Source: Mucilaginibacter sp. Bleaf8
GTDB taxonomy: Bacteria > Bacteroidota > Bacteroidia > Sphingobacteriales > Sphingobacteriaceae
Assembly (NCBI RefSeq): GCF_018390515.1
Contig: NZ_JAHBBK010000001.1
Location: 1,054,001 to 1,118,000, forward strand
Direction of reading: 5' to 3'
DNA: 64,000 nt
The position numbers were made by a program, and so were the translations under genes. This document shows, piece after piece, positions 1 through 9,063 of this stretch (the stretch's first letter is position 1; every line of letters begins with the position of its first letter). The notes below the pieces were generated by a model that worked only from the letters and a program-made list of their open reading frames with translations, did not search any database and had not been told where the DNA came from.

Positions 1-1622
1 AATACCTGATGGTGGATGAGTATCAGGATACTAACTTTTCGCAGTACCTGATTGTTAAAAAGCTGGCCTCTATCAACGAAAATATTTGTGTGGTAGGCGA
101 TGATGCCCAAAGTATTTATGCATTCCGTGGTGCCAATATTCAAAACATACTCAATTTCGAGAAGGATTATCCCGACCTGCATGTGTTTAAGCTGGAGCAA
201 AACTATCGCTCTACACAAAACATTGTAAATGTTGCCAACAGCATTATATCAAATAACAAAGAGCAGCTTAAAAAGAACGTATTCTCCGAAAAAGAAAATG
301 GCGACAAAATTAAGGTAATACGCGCTTTTAGCGATAATGAGGAAGGTAAGGTAGTTGCCGAATCCATTATGCAGGAACGCACTACCCGCGGTTTAAAATG
401 GAACGACTTTGCCATTCTATACCGCACCAACGCCCAATCGCGCTCAATGGAGGAGGCTTTACGCAAGCTTAATATCCCTTACAAGATATATGGTGGGGTA
501 TCATTTTACCAGCGTAAGGAGATTAAGGACTTAATTGCTTACTTCAGGCTTACCTCCAACCCAAATGATGAGGAGGCGATGAAAAGGGTGATCAACTACC
601 CGCGCCGGGGTATTGGCGATACCACGGTTGACCGTATTATTGTAAGCGCCAATCAAAATGGCATCAGTACCTGGGAGGTAATCACCAATGCTTCCCAATA
701 TCTGGACGGACGCAGCGCCGGGTCGGTAGGTACTTTTGGCACCATGATACAAAGCTTTCAGGTTATTACGCAAACACAATCGGCGTACGATGCTGCCATG
801 CACATTGCACAGCACTCGGGTTTATTGAAAGACCTTTACGAAGATAAATCGGTTGAAGGTCTGAACCGCTATGAAAACATCCAGGAGTTATTGAACGGTA
901 TTAAAGAGTTTTCGGAACGGGAAGATATCGAAGAAAAGACACTGAGCGTATTTATGCAGGATGTGGCCTTGTTAACGAATGACGATAACGACAAGAACCC
1001 GAATGCCGATACGGTATCGCTGATGACGATCCACTCATCTAAGGGATTGGAGTTTCCGCAGGTACACGTAGTTGGCTTGGAAGAGAACCTGTTCCCTTCG
1101 CAAATGTCGCTTAACTCACGTAGCGACCTGGAAGAAGAACGTCGTTTGTTTTATGTAGCCGTAACCCGTGCTGAATATAAGCTGACCATCAGCTATGCTA
1201 CATCCAGGTTTAAATTCGGTACGCTGATCAATTGCGAGCCGAGCCGTTTTCTGGACGAGATAGATTCGCAATACCTTGAGCTTGATTTTACAGCCAAGCA
1301 GGCCAAAGGCAATCCATTTTTTGAGGAGGAGCGCACTGCCTGGAGCCGTAATAACGACACCTTCTCCAAGCCGAAACCACCAGCCAGTAAGCCCAAAACG
1401 ACATCGTTGCTGGCTAAGGCTCACGTGCCTACCGCTGGCTTTGCCCCTTCGGATACCAATAAACTGCAAGTGGGCATGGAAGTAGAGCATGAGCGCTTTG
1501 GTTTTGGAAAAGTAATAAACCTGGAAGGTAATAAGCCTGATGTGAAGGCTACCATATTTTTTAAAGAAATTGGGCAGAAGCAATTACTGTTAAAATTTGC
1601 CAAACTAAGGATAGTAGAGTAA
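1..1622 (+). CDS. UvrD/PcrA-type ATP-dependent DNA helicase, C-terminal part (5' end outside window)
   Basis: Superfamily 1A 3'-5' DNA helicase used in repair and in clearing replication or transcription blocks. The reading frame is open from base 3 and the first visible residues are the Walker B motif (VDEYQDTN), so the Walker A half lies upstream of the window. Further helicase motifs follow in order: VVGDDAQSIYAFRGA, QNYRST, TIHSSKGLEF and LFYVAVTRAE. After a low-complexity Lys/Pro linker the last 50 or so residues (VGMEVEHERFGFGKV...) match the Tudor-like C-terminal domain of PcrA/UvrD, which in other bacteria contacts RNA polymerase. A perfect hairpin follows the stop. Family assignment is firm; the choice between uvrD and pcrA as a name is arbitrary here. 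Confidence 0.95.
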   Translation, partial: YLMVDEYQDTNFSQYLIVKKLASINENICVVGDDAQSIYAFRGANIQNILNFEKDYPDLHVFKLEQNYRSTQNIVNVANSIISNNKEQLKKNVFSEKENGDKIKVIRAFSDNEEGKVVAESIMQERTTRGLKWNDFAILYRTNAQSRSMEEALRKLNIPYKIYGGVSFYQRKEIKDLIAYFRLTSNPNDEEAMKRVINYPRRGIGDTTVDRIIVSANQNGISTWEVITNASQYLDGRSAGSVGTFGTMIQSFQVITQTQSAYDAAMHIAQHSGLLKDLYEDKSVEGLNRYENIQELLNGIKEFSEREDIEEKTLSVFMQDVALLTNDDNDKNPNADTVSLMTIHSSKGLEFPQVHVVGLEENLFPSQMSLNSRSDLEEERRLFYVAVTRAEYKLTISYATSRFKFGTLINCEPSRFLDEIDSQYLELDFTAKQAKGNPFFEEERTAWSRNNDTFSKPKPPASKPKTTSLLAKAHVPTAGFAPSDTNKLQVGMEVEHERFGFGKVINLEGNKPDVKATIFFKEIGQKQLLLKFAKLRIVE

Positions 1623-1644
1623 GCCTTGTGCTTACTCTACTATT

Positions 1645-1673
1645 AATACTGCCAATTATTAATTGGCAGTATT
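1645..1673. terminator. Hairpin after the helicase gene
   Basis: Perfect 13-bp inverted repeat (AATACTGCCAATT and its complement) with a 3-base loop, 23 bases after the helicase stop. There is no strong T-run, so termination is inferred from position. The rest of 1674-1913 is AT-rich and I see no gene in it. Confidence 0.55.
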
Positions 1674-1913
1674 TACATAAATGCTTACTTAATTTTAAGG
1701 TAAGCAGAAACACGCTCCTTATCTAAATAATTCTCAAAGCGGGTAATTTTTTAACCTAAAGCTCTACTTAATTGTGGAATTATTTCAACAGAGTTAATTA
1801 AAAATTGTACTCAAATCGCTTAATTAACTCATAAACAAGCACTTTCATTATATGGCACAGGCTTTGAACCTTTAAACTAACGCCCTTTCCCCTAAACAGG
1901 CGTTTAAACATAT

Positions 1914-2282
1914 ATGAGTGCCCTAATTAACAACAAAGCAGTAAACTCGGTTGGTAACAACATCCGTACATTGCGCCATCAACGTGGCTGGAGCCAGGAA
2001 GATGTTGCCACTCGTTTAGGTATTTCTATTCCGGCTTTTTCAAAGATCGAAACGGGCATTACCGACGTTAACTTATCCAGGTTAGAACAAATTGCCACTA
2101 TCTTCGAAATTTCGGTAGTGCAACTGATTGGCCTTGGCTTGACCGAAAGTGAGAAACAATATTCGAGCATGAACGCTGCACAGAAAAAATTAACCGAGCG
2201 TGAAAGTGAAATTGCGGATCTGCAACGTAAAGTAATTGAGCTTTACGAAGAACTGCGCAACAAAAAGCCAATGGCTGTCTGA
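1914..2282 (+). CDS. XRE-family helix-turn-helix transcriptional regulator
   Basis: Small DNA-binding regulator of 122 residues. Residues about 14-70 form a Cro/CI-type HTH: GNNIRTLRHQRGWSQEDVA, then a recognition-helix region with ISIPAFSKIETG. The C-terminal third (residues about 80-115, rich in Glu, Lys and Leu) looks like a coiled coil that probably mediates dimerisation. The gene stands alone between the helicase and a hypothetical gene and is followed by a long-looped hairpin. Nothing in the sequence names its target. The HTH call is firm, the function unknown. Confidence 0.9.
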   Translation: MSALINNKAVNSVGNNIRTLRHQRGWSQEDVATRLGISIPAFSKIETGITDVNLSRLEQIATIFEISVVQLIGLGLTESEKQYSSMNAAQKKLTERESEIADLQRKVIELYEELRNKKPMAV

Positions 2283-2287
2283 AAAAG

Positions 2288-2354
2288 AAGCTGCTGTTTG
2301 GTATTTGTGACACTTCTGTTGCAAAAATACACACAAAAAGCAGCTTTCTTTTTT
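2288..2354 (+). terminator. Possible rho-independent terminator after the XRE gene
   Basis: AAGCTGCT at 2288-2295 pairs with AGCAGCTT at 2339-2346, and a T-rich run follows. The 43-base loop is long, so confidence is moderate. Confidence 0.45.
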
Positions 2355-2512
2355 CTACCCTTGCCTAAATTAATGCATACTCACATTATTTCACCATAGA
2401 GAAATATATACCTATTGTGTGAGTATAATAGCCTTTTTTTTATTAAAAAGCTTTAGCAGACACCTTTTGGAGTAAAAATTGCCAATCATAGGTTGTAAAA
2501 CAACTACAGGCT

Positions 2513-2809
2513 ATGATGACCAATTATTTTATATCAATACCCCAGAATTCGACTGTTAAGGATGGTATTATACACGATCCGGAATCGAAGTTGAAGGTAA
2601 AGGTATATAACCTGCTAAAGTCAAAATTTAAGCCTCGTCGTGGCGAAAAACGTTTTTATGTAACCGCGGGTAGCGAAACGCTTGCGTTTGAGACACAAGG
2701 TTATAACAAACACCGTAAATTACTTATTTTGGAGATGGTTGCCTGGTATTGCGTTTACCTGGGTTTAATGGAAGCACAAATACACAGCCAGTTGCCGGTT
2801 GCCTGCTAA
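2513..2809 (+). CDS. Hypothetical protein, 98 residues
   Basis: I do not recognise this family. The protein is basic in its first half (KLKVKVYNLLKSKFKPRRGEKR) and hydrophobic near the C-terminus (LLILEMVAWYCVYLGLMEA), with no signal peptide. Two adjacent ATG codons (2513 and 2516) could start it. It ends 17 bases before the stop of the convergent TPR gene. Codon use resembles its neighbours, which supports a real gene. It may be lineage-specific; no function is proposed. Confidence 0.6.
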   Translation: MMTNYFISIPQNSTVKDGIIHDPESKLKVKVYNLLKSKFKPRRGEKRFYVTAGSETLAFETQGYNKHRKLLILEMVAWYCVYLGLMEAQIHSQLPVAC

Positions 2810-2826
2810 ACAGGCGTACATAGCTA

Positions 2827-4278
2827 CTACAATCCGGCTCTTTCAGGATTATGCAGCATATCGCTCATATCCATAATTTTGTCGTCGATTTCGCCAACGC
2901 ATTTCACCATCATGGCAATGCATTCCGACTGATTGACAAGCCCTTCTTTTTCAAGGTTCATTAAACCTTTTAAGGTAGCGATAGGCCCCCTGATTTGATG
3001 TGAAAGGTAAGAAGAGTACTCAGACAACTTCTTGTTTTTGATTTGAAGATCTTTTGTACGCTCATCTATAATCTCCTCTAAATGATGATTAATGCGGTCA
3101 AGATTATCTTTTTGAACCGATATCTCATTATTCAGTTCTGTAAGCCTCTTATTAGTTTCGGCTTTGCGTTTTACGTTACCTACCAACAAAATTACCACAA
3201 CACATAAAAGCACAGCTAAGCACACTACAGCAATAGTTATATTTCGGTTGTAACGCTGCTTGGCCTGTATCACCTCATTTTCTTGCTGCAGTTCATCCTG
3301 TCTGAATTTTACCTGATAAATATTCAAAGCGGCTGCGCTGCTGGCGCGGTACTGAATACTATCCTTACGATAAATACCTTGCAGGTAGTGAAGCGCCTGC
3401 TCAAAGTTTTTACGCTTCAACTCCAGTTCGTAGAAGCTGGTCTGATAATCGTCCAAAAGTTTTTCATTCTTACTAATCGATGCATAAGCCTTTCCTTCTT
3501 TCAACCATTTTTCAGCATCTGTGAACTGGCTTTGTGCAATAAAAATTTCGGCTAATGACAAGTTTGTACGTGCCACATATTGGTTTAAATCAAGTGCCTT
3601 AGCCTGTTTATTAGCTTCAAATAACAGAGACTTTGCCTTTTCATAATTACCAACCGCAGTGTACACAACCCCCATGTTCTGCAACACGGTAGTCAGCATT
3701 ACTTTATCGCCGGTTTCCTTAACCAGCTTGTTACAAGCATCGTAATTAACTAAGGATTTGGAGAAGTTTAGCTTGCGCTGGTAAACATTACCTAAATTCA
3801 AATATATCGTAGCCAGTAAAGCTTTATTAGACAATTTCTCCGATTGATACAGGTTCATTGCCTCGTTAAAATACTGCAAACTTTTATCGTAATCGATATC
3901 AAGATATAATGCACCAATATTATTGATAACATTAATCTCACCTAAGGTATTATGTAGTTGGTTATGATAATAAGAACGGGCCTGCAGGTAATTGATAATA
4001 GCTTTCTGATCATTACCTAAATAATGCTCGCCTAATCCTTTTATACGGTAGGCAATAGCAACCCCTTTACCATAATTCAGTTTACGGGCTAAACGCAGGG
4101 CACGATCTGCATACGATACCGTTTGGGCGGCATCAGTAAGTCGCATATCAAAACCCTGATCCAATAAATTATTTACTTCTGTTGTATCCTGCTTTGGCTC
4201 AGCAAGTAAGTCAGCAAAGCTATCTTGACTAGCTATTAGGATTAAGAAAGTGACAAAACAGGCGAACAAGCTTTTCAT
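2827..4278 (-). CDS. TPR-repeat membrane protein with a histidine-kinase dimerisation domain but no ATPase domain
   Basis: I chose the ATG at 4278 because it begins a clean signal peptide (MKSLFACFVTFLILIASQ); an in-frame start at 4338 would add 20 residues. The mature part has several tetratricopeptide repeats (residues about 60-330), one membrane helix near 355-378 (ITIAVVCLAVLLCVVVILLV), a coiled coil, and then a HisKA-like segment whose H-box reads YLSHQIRGPIATLKGLM, with the candidate phospho-His near residue 427. In sensor kinases a HATPase domain of about 110 residues should follow; here the protein stops 56 residues later. The convergent hypothetical gene ends 17 bases beyond, so no ATPase domain lies downstream. 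It may be a non-catalytic partner of another kinase. Domain calls are from motifs; the role is inference. Confidence 0.8.
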   Translation of the reverse strand: MKSLFACFVTFLILIASQDSFADLLAEPKQDTTEVNNLLDQGFDMRLTDAAQTVSYADRALRLARKLNYGKGVAIAYRIKGLGEHYLGNDQKAIINYLQARSYYHNQLHNTLGEINVINNIGALYLDIDYDKSLQYFNEAMNLYQSEKLSNKALLATIYLNLGNVYQRKLNFSKSLVNYDACNKLVKETGDKVMLTTVLQNMGVVYTAVGNYEKAKSLLFEANKQAKALDLNQYVARTNLSLAEIFIAQSQFTDAEKWLKEGKAYASISKNEKLLDDYQTSFYELELKRKNFEQALHYLQGIYRKDSIQYRASSAAALNIYQVKFRQDELQQENEVIQAKQRYNRNITIAVVCLAVLLCVVVILLVGNVKRKAETNKRLTELNNEISVQKDNLDRINHHLEEIIDERTKDLQIKNKKLSEYSSYLSHQIRGPIATLKGLMNLEKEGLVNQSECIAMMVKCVGEIDDKIMDMSDMLHNPERAGL

Positions 4279-4388
4279 TAAAACTTTATTACGATGAAGT
4301 ATAGCAAATGTTATAAATATATATAAGATTGCCAGCATACGAAAATATAATATTTTTAATCTCCTATAAAAATGTGTAAAAACTTATT

Positions 4389-4396
4389 TACATTTG
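4389..4396 (+). promoter_or_regulatory. Candidate Bacteroidota -7 box before the small lipoprotein gene
   Basis: TACATTTG fits the TAnnTTTG -7 consensus and lies 48 bases before the ATG at 4444. No convincing -33 TTG is visible. Confidence 0.35.
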
Positions 4397-4443
4397 TTAT
4401 GTTATATTAACGCATTACATAAAACACTTAAAGCTAACATTTT

Positions 4444-4626
4444 ATGAAAAAAGTAATACTTGCAGCAGCGCTGATTTTCAGCATAGGCGCGGTGTCTTCT
4501 TGCACAAAAGAAAACGATGCAAAACCATCTGTACCAGGTAAAGTTTCATCTGTAGCTCCTGACGGCCCGGGTGATAAGGGCACTTTAGGCTCTGGCGATG
4601 GTACAAGACCAAGCCAAGGTGGTTAA
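4444..4626 (+). CDS. Small putative lipoprotein, 60 residues
   Basis: The first 20 residues are a type II signal peptide (MKKVILAAALIFSIGAVSSC) with the lipobox Cys at position 20. The mature peptide of 41 residues is rich in Gly, Pro, Ser and Asp and looks disordered. It has its own -7-like box and a strong terminator (4653-4690), so it appears to be a separate transcription unit. No family is recognised. Its short size makes function uncertain, but the signal sequence and flanking signals support translation. Confidence 0.65.
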   Translation: MKKVILAAALIFSIGAVSSCTKENDAKPSVPGKVSSVAPDGPGDKGTLGSGDGTRPSQGG

Positions 4627-4652
4627 TTCATATAACACTAAGAAGTCTAAAT

Positions 4653-4690
4653 AACAAAGGTCTGGCCATATAGTCAGACCTTTGTTGTTT
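4653..4690 (+). terminator. Rho-independent terminator after the small lipoprotein
   Basis: AACAAAGGTCTG (4653-4664) pairs perfectly with CAGACCTTTGTT (4675-4686), followed by further T residues. Confidence 0.8.
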
Positions 4691-4712
4691 AGACCGGAAG
4701 ATTATCTGTGTT

Positions 4713-4745
4713 TTGAACTTACAAACTTCATAAGTTATATATTTG
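4713..4745 (+). promoter_or_regulatory. Candidate promoter of the M20 dipeptidase gene
   Basis: TTG at 4713-4715 and TATATTTG at 4738-4745, 22 bases apart, resemble the Bacteroidota -33/-7 pair. The start codon is 20 bases further on. Confidence 0.55.
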
Positions 4746-4764
4746 CCTTTCTAATTTTGTAACT

Positions 4765-6135
4765 ATGCAAATTATCAGACAATATATTGATGAGCATAAA
4801 CAGCGCCTGCTGGATGAGCTTTTTGATTTGCTGCGCTTAGCCTCTGTAAGCGCCGATCCTAAATACAAGCCCGAAGTTTTAAAAACAGCCGATTACACCG
4901 CAGCTAAGCTTCGTGAAGCAGGTGCCGATAAGGTTGAGGTTTGCGAAACAGCCGGCTATCCGATTGTGTACGGCGAAAAGATTATCGACCCGTCAAAACC
5001 AACGGTACTGGTTTATGGCCATTACGATGTGCAACCACCCGACCCGCTGGAGCTATGGCAAACGCCGCCATTTGAACCTACCGTGCGTGATGGTAAAATT
5101 TATGCCCGCGGCGCTTGTGACGACAAAGGACAGTTTTACATGCACGTAAAGGCTTTTGAACTGATGATGCAAACCAACACTTTGCCCTGCAACATTAAAT
5201 TCATGATTGAAGGCGAAGAGGAAGTGGGTTCGAATAACCTGGGCATCTTTGTTAAAGATAATAAAGAACGCCTGAAGGCAGATGTGGTACTGATTTCGGA
5301 TACATCCATGATCAGCATGGAAAATCCATCATTGGAAACCGGCTTGCGCGGACTATCTTACCTGGAAGTAGAGGTTACCGGTCCTAACCGCGACCTACAC
5401 TCAGGCGTTTATGGTGGTGCTGTAGCTAACCCGGCTACTATTCTGGCCAAAATGATTGCTTCACTGCACGATGAAAATAACCATATCGCTATTCCTGGTT
5501 TTTACGATGATGTGGTTGCGTTAACGGAAGAAGAGCGTAAAGCGCTGAACTCCGCACCATATGATGAGGAAGAATACAAAAAAGACCTGGATATAGCCGA
5601 AGTATGGGGCGAAAAAGGCTACTCAACTTTAGAGCGAACAGGTACACGCCCTACCCTGGAAGTGAACGGTATTTGGGGTGGTTACATTGGCGAAGGTGCA
5701 AAAACCGTATTGCCATCCAAAGCAAACGCAAAAATTTCGATGCGCCTGGTGCCAAACCAAACTTCTGAAAAAATTACGCAGTTGTTTACAGAACACTTTT
5801 TGCGCATTGCACCTCCCTATGTAAAGGTAAAGGTTACCCCACACCATGGCGGCGAGCCGGTAGTGACACCTACTGATAGCATTGCCTATCAGGCAGCTAA
5901 AAACGCCATAACCGAATCGTTTGGTAAAGAGCCTATCCCAACCCGGGGTGGCGGCAGTATACCTATTGTGGCTTTGTTTGAAGCCGAGCTGGGCATCAAA
6001 ACCGTACTGATGGGCTTTGGCTTAGATAGTGATGCATTGCACTCTCCTAACGAGAAGTATGACATCTTTAATTATTATAAAGGCATTGAAACCATTCCGC
6101 TGTTTTACAAACATTTTGCGGAGTTAAGCAAGTAA
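4765..6135 (+). CDS. M20-family dipeptidase (cytosolic nonspecific dipeptidase-like)
   Basis: Zinc-dependent peptidase of 456 residues, expected to cleave dipeptides in the cytoplasm; there is no signal peptide. The metal-site motifs are all present: VLVYGHYDVQPP (His), ARGACDDKGQ (bridging Asp), IEGEEEVGS (Glu pair), VLISDTS (Asp) and ALHSPNEKYD (His). The dimerisation-domain signature DLHSGVYGG is also there. Length fits the CNDP/carnosinase-like branch of M20. It is a single-gene unit with its own promoter and a 22-bp terminator hairpin. Substrate specificity cannot be told from sequence alone. Confidence 0.93.
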   Translation: MQIIRQYIDEHKQRLLDELFDLLRLASVSADPKYKPEVLKTADYTAAKLREAGADKVEVCETAGYPIVYGEKIIDPSKPTVLVYGHYDVQPPDPLELWQTPPFEPTVRDGKIYARGACDDKGQFYMHVKAFELMMQTNTLPCNIKFMIEGEEEVGSNNLGIFVKDNKERLKADVVLISDTSMISMENPSLETGLRGLSYLEVEVTGPNRDLHSGVYGGAVANPATILAKMIASLHDENNHIAIPGFYDDVVALTEEERKALNSAPYDEEEYKKDLDIAEVWGEKGYSTLERTGTRPTLEVNGIWGGYIGEGAKTVLPSKANAKISMRLVPNQTSEKITQLFTEHFLRIAPPYVKVKVTPHHGGEPVVTPTDSIAYQAAKNAITESFGKEPIPTRGGGSIPIVALFEAELGIKTVLMGFGLDSDALHSPNEKYDIFNYYKGIETIPLFYKHFAELSK

Positions 6136-6148
6136 TAGTAGCTTTAAC

Positions 6149-6199
6149 AAAAAGTAAGAAGGCTGATAACGTTGTTATCAGCCTTCTTACTTTTTAAAT
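6149..6199 (+). terminator. Strong rho-independent terminator
   Basis: Perfect 22-bp stem with a 3-base loop (arms 6149-6170 and 6174-6195). The outer A/T tracts make it work in both directions. Confidence 0.92.
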
Positions 6200-6261
6200 A
6201 TACTTATCCTCAGCATTTACCATCATTTGCTTTAATAATTTCGTTGTAAATTGCCGGCCTT

Positions 6262-7611
6262 ATGATGCAATGGGAAAAACTGATATCGGCCAGGCGCTGG
6301 GGTGTTGCCAATAGTGATACGCAAGACCAGGATAAAGCACGCTCACAGTTTCAGCGCGATTATGACCGCCTGATCTTTTCTTCGCCTTTTAGGCGGTTGC
6401 AAAATAAAACGCAGGTTTTCCCGTTGCCTGGTAGTGTATTTGTACACAACCGCCTTACCCATAGCCTGGAAGTTGCCAGCGTTGGCCGCTCAATGGGAAC
6501 CATCTTTTATCAAAATTTAAAAAAGCACGATGCAGAACTTGATCAACGCCTGCCGCTTATCAGCGAAGTAGGTAACATCGTAGCTGCCGCCTGTTTGGCT
6601 CATGATATGGGTAACCCGGCTTTCGGCCATTCGGGCGAAGCTGCCATGTCGAGATATTTTACGGATGGCGATGGCGCCAGATACAAGGCAGAACTTACAG
6701 ACGAGCAATGGCATGATGTGATCAACTTTGAAGGTAATGCTAACGCCTTTCGTATACTTACCTACCCCTTTACAGGTAAAGGTAATGGTGCTTTTGCACT
6801 TACTTATACCACGCTTGCTTCTATAGTAAAGTACCCTTGTGCTGCCATTGCCGGGCATGTAAAGGGCAACATACATCAAAAGAAATACGGCTTTTTTCAA
6901 TCAGAGCAAGCATCATTTGAAGATATAGCTAATGAGTTAGGTTTAATTAAAACACAGGAGAACCCGCTTATTTACAAGCGCCATCCGCTGGTGTACCTGG
7001 TTGAAGCAGCTGATGACATTTGCTACAGCATTATTGACCTGGAAGACGCGCACAGGCTCAAAATCCTGTCATACGATAAAATTAAAGAACTTTTACTGCC
7101 CATATGCAACAGTACCCGTTTAGAACCCTGGCTGGAAAGCGAGTTTGAAGATGAAGACGCCAAGGTAGGTCTGCTACGTGCTAAAGCCATTAACAACCTG
7201 ATTACAGCCTGTTCTATAATATTTATGGATAATCAGGAAGCTATTTTAAGCGGCAACTTCAATCATGGCCTTACCGATGTATTGGAGGAACCGTTCTTAA
7301 CGCCCTGGAAAACTATTCAGAAAATATCATATGAAAAGATTTACAATTATCAGTCGGTAGTGCAAATTGAAGTTGCCGGCTACAAAGTAATGGGCGGCTT
7401 GTTAGAGGAATTCATACCGGCACTCATTAATAACAGTTCTAAGTATGATAAGAAGCTGGTTGAACTGATACCAAAACAGTTTATAAGCCGCAATACAGAC
7501 ACCTACTCTAAAATCCAAAGCGTGCTGGACTTTATATCGGGTATGACAGATCTGTATGCGGTTGAGCTATACCGAAACATCAAGGGCATATCATTCCCGG
7601 CAATTCATTAG
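6262..7611 (+). CDS. dgt: Deoxyguanosinetriphosphate triphosphohydrolase (dGTPase)
   Basis: HD-domain enzyme that converts dGTP (and often other dNTPs) to the nucleoside and triphosphate, controlling nucleotide pools. At 449 residues it has the usual size. The opening FSSPFRRLQNKTQVFPLP and NRLTHSLEVASVGR segments are typical of the family, and the HD pair is in ACLAHDMGNPAFGHSGE. The later motif EAADDICYSIIDLED carries the second Asp. Two ATG codons in a row (6262, 6265) are possible starts. The gene stands alone, and 7612-7729 after it has only a weak GC hairpin. Confidence 0.95.
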   Translation: MMQWEKLISARRWGVANSDTQDQDKARSQFQRDYDRLIFSSPFRRLQNKTQVFPLPGSVFVHNRLTHSLEVASVGRSMGTIFYQNLKKHDAELDQRLPLISEVGNIVAAACLAHDMGNPAFGHSGEAAMSRYFTDGDGARYKAELTDEQWHDVINFEGNANAFRILTYPFTGKGNGAFALTYTTLASIVKYPCAAIAGHVKGNIHQKKYGFFQSEQASFEDIANELGLIKTQENPLIYKRHPLVYLVEAADDICYSIIDLEDAHRLKILSYDKIKELLLPICNSTRLEPWLESEFEDEDAKVGLLRAKAINNLITACSIIFMDNQEAILSGNFNHGLTDVLEEPFLTPWKTIQKISYEKIYNYQSVVQIEVAGYKVMGGLLEEFIPALINNSSKYDKKLVELIPKQFISRNTDTYSKIQSVLDFISGMTDLYAVELYRNIKGISFPAIH

Positions 7612-7729
7612 GACCAACCTCCCCCGGTAGAGAGGGGTGTTGATTTGCATGCATTTTGAAGGCAGGATAGTATATATTTTTTCTTGTAATTTTGAAGACC
7701 TCCCCTCCTTGTGAGGGTTTGAAAGGAGC

Positions 7730-8845
7730 TTACACTCGCCAATGCTCACATTTTTTCAAGAAAGCCGGATCCGCATCGGCTCCAATGCCGTGCTTATCTG
7801 CAATATCCAAAAAATAGCCTTTGTAGGTAACACCGCCTAAACAGGGGTCTTCCAAATGGCCCAGCATACAGGTATCCATATCGTAAAATTGGATATTAGT
7901 GCAGGCATAAACCAGGTGCAGTTGGGCACTTACGGCAATACGGCTTTCCAGCATCCCTCCCATCATACACGGAATGCGGTTTTGGGCAGCCAAATCCTGA
8001 ATTTTTAATGCCTCGTGCAACCCGCCCGATTTGGCCAGCTTAATATTGATGTAATCGCACGATTGGCTCATGATCTGCAAACGCGCATCATGATGCGTGT
8101 AAACACTCTCATCAGCCATAATCTTTACCGGAGATAACCGCCTTAGCTCAGGCAGCCGGTCATTATTCCAGGTGCGCATGGGTTGCTCGCAAAATTCAAT
8201 ATTTGCATTACCCATCCTTTGCAGTGCATATACCGCATCATCAAAGCTCCACCCCTGGTTGGCGTCTATACGTATTTTTATATCCGGGCCAACAGCCGCC
8301 CTTATTTCGGATATACGCTCTACATCCTGCCGGGCATCCTTACCCAATTTTATTTTAAGGATACGGGCACCATTTTCTTTAAATGCAACAGCTTTTTGAG
8401 CCATTGCTGATGGGTCGGCAATACCAATGGTAATATCGGTTTCTACCTCACGCTTTTTGCCGTTTAAAAACTGATACAAGGGCAATCTCTCATTTTTGGC
8501 AGCAATATCATACAAAGCCATATCAAAAGCGCTTTTGATGGTATAGTTACCGGCTGCAAAATCATGTAACTGTTGCAAGCGGGCAGGTATATCCAAAGCA
8601 TCTTTACCCACCCATAACTGTGCAAAATCGCGTGCCATGGCCAGGCAGGTTTCCTGTGTCTCGCCGGTAATCATGGGAAAGGCAGAGCACTCGCCTACAC
8701 CATCAAAGCCAGCATCGGTATGTATACGTATCAGCACGTTTTGCGCATAATGCATGGTACCGGTAGCTATGGTAAACGGCTCCATAGGTATACTGAACCG
8801 GTAAATGTCAATATGCTTAATATAAACTTTATGCTGCTGGGTCAT
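7730..8845 (-). CDS. Enolase-superfamily dipeptide epimerase (L-Ala-D/L-Glu epimerase-like)
   Basis: Metal-dependent racemase/epimerase of the muconate-lactonizing-enzyme subgroup, 371 residues, cytoplasmic. The catalytic base motif is KIKLG (Lys164/Lys166), the metal ligands lie in DANQGW (Asp194), CEQP (Glu220) and ADES (Asp245/Glu246), and the opposite-face base is in NIKLAKSGG (Lys269). The MGGMLES segment near residue 296 is usual in dipeptide epimerases. Many homologues epimerise L-Ala-D-Glu from murein turnover, but specificity varies and cannot be fixed here. No operon partner is evident. Confidence 0.87.
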   Translation of the reverse strand: MTQQHKVYIKHIDIYRFSIPMEPFTIATGTMHYAQNVLIRIHTDAGFDGVGECSAFPMITGETQETCLAMARDFAQLWVGKDALDIPARLQQLHDFAAGNYTIKSAFDMALYDIAAKNERLPLYQFLNGKKREVETDITIGIADPSAMAQKAVAFKENGARILKIKLGKDARQDVERISEIRAAVGPDIKIRIDANQGWSFDDAVYALQRMGNANIEFCEQPMRTWNNDRLPELRRLSPVKIMADESVYTHHDARLQIMSQSCDYINIKLAKSGGLHEALKIQDLAAQNRIPCMMGGMLESRIAVSAQLHLVYACTNIQFYDMDTCMLGHLEDPCLGGVTYKGYFLDIADKHGIGADADPAFLKKCEHWRV

Positions 8846-8940
8846 GATTAGTTTTTATCGTTAACAAATATTAGTACTTACTTGTGTAAAAAAAAATAGT
8901 AATATACCTGTTTGATACACCTTTGCTAACACAAAACGCT

Positions 8941-8948
8941 TATATTTG
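8941..8948 (+). promoter_or_regulatory. Candidate -7 box before the DUF4290 gene
   Basis: TATATTTG matches the TAnnTTTG consensus. A TTG at 8923-8925 is closer than the usual 19-22 bases. The start codon is 115 bases downstream. Confidence 0.4.
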
Positions 8949-9063
8949 CGTTACTCTGATATATTTTTTGTAAAACTTATCAATTACGGCTGCTAACCCT
9001 TTGTTTTATACTTATATAAACCGGTTAGGCAAGCTGATAAATAAACTTTATTAAAACAACTAC

